From the NCBI GenBank assembly GCA_037200975.1, contig JBBCGI010000001.1:4485716-4549715 (forward strand): a stretch of 64,000 bases of DNA. The letters run 5' to 3'. The notes beneath the pieces were generated by a model that was given only the letters and a program-made list of their open reading frames with translations, was not told the DNA's origin and did not search any database. Numbering within the stretch: position 1 is the stretch's first letter; each line of letters begins with the position of its first letter. This document shows positions 59,336 to 64,000 of this stretch, piece by piece. This stretch comes from Pseudomonadota bacterium (GTDB lineage: Bacteria; Pseudomonadota; Gammaproteobacteria; Steroidobacterales; Steroidobacteraceae). Made by a program: the position numbers and the translations under genes.

Positions 59336-59352
59336 TCCACCGACCTTCCAAT

Positions 59353-60606
59353 CTACTTCCCCGCGACCGAATACAGGATCTGCGCGTTGCGCGTCTTCTG
59401 GAATTCCTCGAGGGTGAGGCCGCGGAACGCGGCGTAGACGTGCAGGTTGGTGGTGCCCACCACCGCCGCGAGTTTTTCCAGCAGGAAGAAGATCACGCCG
59501 TAGCGGATCAGTCCCAGCCAGTCGCGGCGGCGCACCAGATCCTGTTCCTCATCCGTCAGACCGGCCTGCGCGAACATCGGCTCCGGGTCCGCGAGAAATC
59601 GCTTGCGGTAGTCGGGCTCGATCAACCCGTGCAGGAAATGATTGAGGCGGTACGCCTTGACGCTGCGATCGAGCGTGAAGGGGTAGGTCCCCGGCAGCTG
59701 ATCGATCCCCACCCATTCGCGCCCGATCCGTTCGCGGTGCGCCGCCGGTGACTCGGCCACCTCGTCGTCCGGCACGTTCTCGAAGATCAGCGTCGCGATG
59801 GGGGTCATCGACGGCAGGTAGTAAGACTGGTGCAGCTTGCGTACGCGTTTGTTGAGCGCGCCGCGCATCAGCAGCCACATGATCACTTCGGAGCCTTCGA
59901 GTCCGCCGCGCCGGGCGTACTCGGCGATCGTGAGCTGCGTCAGCTGCTCCGGGTCCTTCTCGAGCAATTCGAGAAACTCCATGTCCCACGGTGTGTTGTT
60001 GAAGCCCGCGCGTTCGCCATGCACCTGGTGCGACAGTCCACCGGTACCTACGATCGCGACCTTCAGATCCTGCGGAAAACTCTCGATCGCGCGCCGCAGC
60101 GCCTGCCCGAGCTTGTAACAACGCCGCGCGGACGGAATCGGAAACTGCAGCACGCCCACCTGCAGCGGCACGATGGCGCCGGGCCAGGTGGTGTCGTGCG
60201 GCCACACCACCGACAGCGGCGAGAAGCAGCCGTGGTCGAGGCCCTTGCCCTGGAAATACGACAGATCGAACTCGTCGGCGACCAGCGAGGTCGCGATGTG
60301 TTGCGCGAGCGCGGGATGCCCCGCGATCGCAGGCAGCTTGCGCGGTCCCCCGCCTTCGTCCGCCGGCCAGTACCGGTCGCCGACCCCCAGCGCGAACTGC
60401 GAGTAGTGATCGAAGAAGAAGGAGGTGATGTGATCGTTGTAGATCATCACCAGCACATCGGGCTTGCGCTCGGCCAGCCACGCACGCACGGGTTCATATC
60501 CCGCGAAGATCGGCGCCCATACCGGGTCGTTTTGCTTCTTTGCATCGAGCGCGAAGCCAATGGTCGGCGTATGCGAAGTTGCGATGCCACCTACGATGGT
60601 TGCCAT
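59353..60606 (-). CDS. desB: Fused extradiol dioxygenase, gallate dioxygenase type (DesB/GalA)
   Basis: 417 residues, against about 418 for Sphingobium DesB. LigB-like N-terminal domain (1-280) with iron ligands His12 (ATSHTPTIG) and His59 (IYNDHITSF), a Glu in GLEGSEVIMWLLMRGAL, and GGLSHQVHGER. It is fused to a LigA-like C-terminal domain (about 300-417; AYRLNHFLHGLIEP, VRRRDWLGLIRYGVIFF). This fusion is the mark of gallate dioxygenase, which makes 4-oxalomesaconate directly; a broad protocatechuate/gallate role is possible. AGGAAA precedes the ATG. Its product would be consumed by LigU/LigJ/LigK encoded 20 kb away. The MetF-like gene and the carotenoid oxygenase nearby fit a syringate route. 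Confidence 0.88.
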   Translation of the reverse strand: MATIVGGIATSHTPTIGFALDAKKQNDPVWAPIFAGYEPVRAWLAERKPDVLVMIYNDHITSFFFDHYSQFALGVGDRYWPADEGGGPRKLPAIAGHPALAQHIATSLVADEFDLSYFQGKGLDHGCFSPLSVVWPHDTTWPGAIVPLQVGVLQFPIPSARRCYKLGQALRRAIESFPQDLKVAIVGTGGLSHQVHGERAGFNNTPWDMEFLELLEKDPEQLTQLTIAEYARRGGLEGSEVIMWLLMRGALNKRVRKLHQSYYLPSMTPIATLIFENVPDDEVAESPAAHRERIGREWVGIDQLPGTYPFTLDRSVKAYRLNHFLHGLIEPDYRKRFLADPEPMFAQAGLTDEEQDLVRRRDWLGLIRYGVIFFLLEKLAAVVGTTNLHVYAAFRGLTLEEFQKTRNAQILYSVAGK

Positions 60607-60682
60607 AGAATCGATTTCCTCGTTGTCGGAGCGGTCGTGTGCTGTTCGTGTTCACGCGCTCGAACTGCCTGAACAGACTTTA

Positions 60683-62137
60683 TTAGGCGCGGGCAGATTG
60701 CGGCACCCACCAGCCGTGGATCTGGCTGAAAATCCGGAACGGCAATCGCACGGTCGCCAGCGGGCCTTCCGCCAGGCGCTGCGCATCGAGGATCAGCAGG
60801 TCGGTGCGTGCCTCGAATGGCCGATGCGCGGTGCCGATCAGATAACCTTCACCTTCGGCGGCACGGGCGCTGCGCGGTACGAAGCAGGGCTCCTGCAAAC
60901 CCGAATCGGCTCCGACGAAATACTGTTGCGCCTTTCGTGCGGCGTGATCGAAGCGAACCCAGGTGTTGAGCGGCCGCACCGGAGCAGCCGCCAGCCGCGG
61001 ATCGAGCGGTTGCGTGGCATCGAGGCAGGGCATGAAGCCTACGGAATATGGAATCGTCTGGTACCGATCGTCCTGCCGCGACAACACGCCGGTGTGCGGA
61101 TAGAGCACTTCCATCTCGTAGCCGGGGCGGGCGGCGTCAGCCAGGTCGACGGATAACCGCGTGATGCGCCCCTGCGCGGCGACGGCATCGAACGGGCTGC
61201 CATCCTTGTTAGGGAAGAACGGGAACTGGTTTCTGGCGCCCATATCCATGTCGACAAACACGCGCTCGCCATCCGAGAAACACCCCATCGTGTGTGTCGC
61301 GCAACGCTCGGGCCCCCTGAACCAGCGCAGGTCGGATCCGTCGCCGTCGCGCCGCATGACGCCCAGCCAGGTCGGCTGCGTCGAGTCCCAGGCAAAGTGC
61401 ACGCGGCCGGCCTTCATGCCCGGCACGTCCGTCACCATCGGGATCACCAGCAGCGCTATGTGCTTCTGGGTCACGGCGAAGTCGTGGACCATGCCGACGT
61501 ACGGCACCTTGATCCAGCGCTCGCGCAGGAGCGTGCCGTGTTTGTCGACCGCGACGATCGCGACATCGTCGCTGGCTTCGCCGCGCGCTTCATAACCGAA
61601 GGCGATCAGCTCGCCGGTTTCCGGGTCGATCTTGGGATGAGCGCTGAACGTCAAACTACTCAGCGCGCCGCCAAAGGTGTAGTAGTCGTCGGTGGTGGCC
61701 AGCGTGTCCGGGTCCATCGCCACCGGCGGGCTGTCTTCCTTGAGCGCCAGCAGCTTGCCGTGGTGAAACACCACTGCCGTGTTGGCCGTGCCGCGGCTCA
61801 CGCCTGCGACGCGCGGGTCGTCGCTGTGCGGATTGCGGTACGTGCCGAACAGCGATTCGCGCGCGGCCTCCTGCGCTTTGAAGCGCTGCGTACGGATGTA
61901 GCGGCTCTTGTAGTCGACGCGCCCTTCGGAGAAACGAAACATGCCGACGTGGCCTTCACCATCGAACGGGATGTTGGGCAGCCGGGGCGGATACTGAAAG
62001 TCCGGCCCGACCCGGTAGAACGAGCCGGCGAGCCCAGCGGGGATCGTTCCTTCGACTTCACAGTCCGCGATGTCGATCTCGGCGCGCAACGGCGCGAACG
62101 GCCCCCGAAACATCGGATCGAGAAAACGCGGCGCCAC
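60683..62137 (-). CDS. Carotenoid cleavage-type dioxygenase (lignostilbene dioxygenase-like)
   Basis: 484 residues, starting at GTG 62137 three bases after the MFS stop. Seven-bladed propeller oxygenase with the four iron His: SAHPKIDPETGE, VGMVHDFAVTQKH, CATHTMGCF and FSQIHGWWVP. It also has GSFYRVGPDFQYPP near the N terminus. Relatives cleave carotenoids or the stilbene double bond of lignostilbene, producing two vanillin-type aldehydes. The neighbouring DesB, MFS and MetF-like genes make a lignin stilbene substrate more likely than a carotenoid, by inference. Confidence 0.88.
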   Translation of the reverse strand: MAPRFLDPMFRGPFAPLRAEIDIADCEVEGTIPAGLAGSFYRVGPDFQYPPRLPNIPFDGEGHVGMFRFSEGRVDYKSRYIRTQRFKAQEAARESLFGTYRNPHSDDPRVAGVSRGTANTAVVFHHGKLLALKEDSPPVAMDPDTLATTDDYYTFGGALSSLTFSAHPKIDPETGELIAFGYEARGEASDDVAIVAVDKHGTLLRERWIKVPYVGMVHDFAVTQKHIALLVIPMVTDVPGMKAGRVHFAWDSTQPTWLGVMRRDGDGSDLRWFRGPERCATHTMGCFSDGERVFVDMDMGARNQFPFFPNKDGSPFDAVAAQGRITRLSVDLADAARPGYEMEVLYPHTGVLSRQDDRYQTIPYSVGFMPCLDATQPLDPRLAAAPVRPLNTWVRFDHAARKAQQYFVGADSGLQEPCFVPRSARAAEGEGYLIGTAHRPFEARTDLLILDAQRLAEGPLATVRLPFRIFSQIHGWWVPQSARA

Positions 62138-62140
62138 GGC

Positions 62141-63520
62141 TCAGCCATGCCAGGCGCGTGCGCGTTCGAACGCCTGCGCGTACGGTTTGAGGCCCTTCCA
62201 GAAAATGAACACCGCGAGCGGTCCGAACACCGCGTGTGTCAGCGCGAGCGAGTAACGCACCGCGCCGGGATCCGCAAACACGCTGTCGTTGAGCCAGCCG
62301 ATGAACGGCGGGCCGATGGCGGCGCCCACCGTGAACACGAACAGGAACGATGCGGTGATCTGGCCGCGCATCTCGTTCGGCACGATGGACTGGAAAGCCG
62401 CGTTCAGCGGCCCCGTGCCGATGCTGATGAGCGAGGTGCTCAGCACCGACATCACCAGTGCCAGATATGGATTGGGCACCAGCGCGAACCCGATCGCGAA
62501 GGGCAGGTGCAGCAGCGAGCCGTAGAACACCACGCGCAGATTCGCGTCCGGCACGCCGCGTTTCGCCAGCCGTTCGGCGAGCCACCCGCCGAACAACAGG
62601 CCCGCGGGCGCGAGAATCACCGTCAGGATGCCCTGGATGATTCCGTACTGCTGCGGCGACCAGCCGAAGGTGCGTGAGTAGAAAGGCGCCATCCAGAAGG
62701 CCGCGCCCATCGCGATGCAATTGCACAGCAGTCCGAGGTACAGCGGGCCGAACGCGCTGCGGTTCTTCCAGAAGTAGCCGGTCACCTCGCGCAGCGGCAT
62801 CAGCGCAATCTTCTGCGTGGTGGTGGCGGCGGCATTGCGCAGGCCGCGGCGCACCGGCTCGGTCACCGTCGCGAGCATCAGGAATGCCAGCGCAAGGTCG
62901 GGGATGGCGAGCACGAGGAACACGAATTGCCATGGCCGCAGCGTCCCCACCAGCGGCAGCGTGATGTCGGGCACGCTCGAGAGCGCGCCGATCAGCGTCG
63001 CGCCCAACAACATGGCGGCGCCGAGCCCGAACATGAAGCCGATGTTCATGACCGACACGGCCTTCGCCAGTTTCGACGCAGGGAACATGTCGCCGAGCAT
63101 GGAGTAGGTAGCCGGGCCGTTACCCGCGCCGCCGACGCCGCTGGCGAGTCGCGCCAGCAACAGCATGGCTGCGGTGGCCGCGAGGCCGCTCCAGACGCTG
63201 GTGACGCCGAGCACCAGCAGCCCGAGGCCGATGATGAGCTTGCGGCTGAACCGGTCCACCAGGTATCGGCCGATGGGCAGGCTGACCAGGGCGTTGATGA
63301 ACCCGGCCGCGGTGCCGACGATCAGCGCCACCTGCAGATCCGACAGCGCCAGATCGCGCTTGATGGGTTCGATCAGCAGGCTCACGACGAATTGATTGCC
63401 GAACAGCGTCATCACGGTGAGGCCGAAGATCGTGACGCCGTACCAGGAACGCGCCGCGCTCGGCCACGGCTCGCTCGAAGCGGGCGTGATGAAAGGCTGC
63501 GGAAGGGCGTGCGTTTCCAT
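62141..63520 (-). CDS. Major facilitator superfamily transporter
   Basis: 459 residues from ATG 63520 (GGTGGA upstream); ATG 63538 or earlier is possible. Twelve hydrophobic segments with MFS marks: helix 1 (ITFGLT-like VTIFGLTVMTLFGNQFVV), the loop motif GRYLVDRFSRKLIIG between helices 2 and 3, and GAAIGPPFIGWL late. The length and position fit an aromatic-acid uptake transporter (an inference from the neighbours). Ends three bases before the carotenoid oxygenase start; they are an operon. Confidence 0.88.
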   Translation of the reverse strand: METHALPQPFITPASSEPWPSAARSWYGVTIFGLTVMTLFGNQFVVSLLIEPIKRDLALSDLQVALIVGTAAGFINALVSLPIGRYLVDRFSRKLIIGLGLLVLGVTSVWSGLAATAAMLLLARLASGVGGAGNGPATYSMLGDMFPASKLAKAVSVMNIGFMFGLGAAMLLGATLIGALSSVPDITLPLVGTLRPWQFVFLVLAIPDLALAFLMLATVTEPVRRGLRNAAATTTQKIALMPLREVTGYFWKNRSAFGPLYLGLLCNCIAMGAAFWMAPFYSRTFGWSPQQYGIIQGILTVILAPAGLLFGGWLAERLAKRGVPDANLRVVFYGSLLHLPFAIGFALVPNPYLALVMSVLSTSLISIGTGPLNAAFQSIVPNEMRGQITASFLFVFTVGAAIGPPFIGWLNDSVFADPGAVRYSLALTHAVFGPLAVFIFWKGLKPYAQAFERARAWHG

Positions 63521-63674
63521 CGTGGTGTCCACCGGCATCGTACCGACAACGCGGGCCACGGCGTTTGCGCTGTGCATCGAGTTTTCGTTCGCGGCGGATG
63601 CGACGCGAAAACCGATGGCTCTCATCCGCACAAGCAATTTCATCGCACGCGCACGCGCACGTACCGTGCGCCGC

Positions 63675-64000
63675 ATGAATGCACACATGCAGCCGTCGCA
63701 GACCGATACCCACGCCCTCAAGCAACGCCTGCGCGAGTTCGTCGCGGCGGGTTCGACCGAGGTCACGCCGCATGACGAGGCGCGGCTTGACGAATTTGCA
63801 CGCCTGATCCCGCCCAGCATGTGTGTGTATGTGGCGCACACGCCGAAGGCCAGCCTCGAGGACGTGGTGCGCGTGGCGCTGCGGCTGCGCGCGCACGGCC
63901 TCAGTGTTTCACCACATATCGTGGCGCGGCGCGTGGACGATCTCGACGGGCTGCGTGGCGCGCTGCGGAAACTCGTGTCGGCCGGCGTCGAGCAGATCCT
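63675..64000 (+). CDS. Methylenetetrahydrofolate reductase-like protein, 5' part
   Basis: The first about 109 residues run off the right end. The visible part (LREFVAAGSTEVTPHDEAR, CVYVAHTPKASLEDVVRVAL, GLSVSPHIVARRV and LRKLVSAGVEQIL) resembles MetF-type (beta/alpha)8 proteins. In sphingomonads a methylene-THF reductase is linked to tetrahydrofolate-dependent O-demethylation of vanillate and syringate (LigM/DesA). Next to desB this fits a syringate-degradation role, but the assignment rests on a fragment. It diverges from the MFS gene with 154 bases between. Confidence 0.7.
   Translation, partial: MNAHMQPSQTDTHALKQRLREFVAAGSTEVTPHDEARLDEFARLIPPSMCVYVAHTPKASLEDVVRVALRLRAHGLSVSPHIVARRVDDLDGLRGALRKLVSAGVEQI

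Noticed and set aside
59353-60606. Fused dioxygenase as protocatechuate 4,5-dioxygenase only
   Set aside because: LigA and LigB for that reaction already exist as separate genes; the fused length and context fit the gallate type better, although substrate overlap is not excluded.
63521-63841. Longer N terminus for the MFS transporter
   Set aside because: Adds about 107 Arg/Cys-rich residues before the first membrane helix and overlaps the divergent MetF-like gene.

Overview
The window is a GC-rich chromosomal segment of a Gram-negative, flagellated proteobacterium. The pheS-pheT-ihfA-merR-tRNA-Pro block at the left end, MotAB of the proton type and the many large TonB-dependent receptors point to a gammaproteobacterium. 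A soil or plant-litter relative of Steroidobacter is my best guess, but it is inference and not shown by a marker gene.

Layout. 1-3685: core translation genes (pheS 3' end, pheT, ihfA, a MerR-type regulator) and tRNA-Pro(GGG). 3641-7469: a small, less GC-rich island inserted in the tRNA-Pro gene, bounded by a direct repeat of the tRNA 3' half. It carries a SIR2-like protein, a broken zinc-ribbon gene, a membrane protein and a basic protein ending in a zinc ribbon; a LexA-like box lies at its left edge and no integrase is visible. 7472-20244: household and signalling genes (transglutaminase-like pair, motAB, a REC-first histidine kinase diverging from a REC-PAS-GAF-GGDEF-EAL protein, and a MacA/MacB-type export system with split MacB). 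20302-34619: exported enzymes (Tat-borne Gfo/Idh/MocA and enolase-superfamily proteins, a CE15-like glucuronoyl esterase, amidohydrolase, M20 peptidase), glycogen phosphorylase and an STN-type TonB receptor.

35248-44398 is the metabolic centre. It holds pobA and the protocatechuate 4,5-cleavage route, with ligC, ligB and ligA on one strand, diverging from ligU, ligK, ligI, a DUF1932-type dehydrogenase, ligJ and an aldo/keto reductase on the other. In sequence these convert 4-hydroxybenzoate to protocatechuate, open the ring, oxidise the product to 2-pyrone-4,6-dicarboxylate, hydrolyse it, and tautomerise, hydrate and cleave it to pyruvate and oxaloacetate. At 59353-64000 there is a second, fused extradiol dioxygenase of the gallate (DesB) type, a lignostilbene-dioxygenase-like carotenoid oxygenase, an MFS transporter and the start of a MetF-like methylene-THF reductase, a set expected for lignin-derived syringyl/guaiacyl aromatics. 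Gallate cleavage would give 4-oxalomesaconate, which enters the same LigU/LigJ/LigK enzymes.

45653-59171 holds a LysR regulator, two TonB receptors and an unassigned catabolic set: two paralogous SDRs (one Tat-exported), a Tat-exported amidohydrolase with an altered metal motif, a small EthD-like protein and a PQQ-cytochrome c dehydrogenase lacking the usual vicinal cysteines. Three long, near-perfect extragenic palindromes (24223, 52918, 59257) form a dispersed repeat family. The most promising leads for new biology are the tRNA-Pro island and the 50-59 kb cluster.
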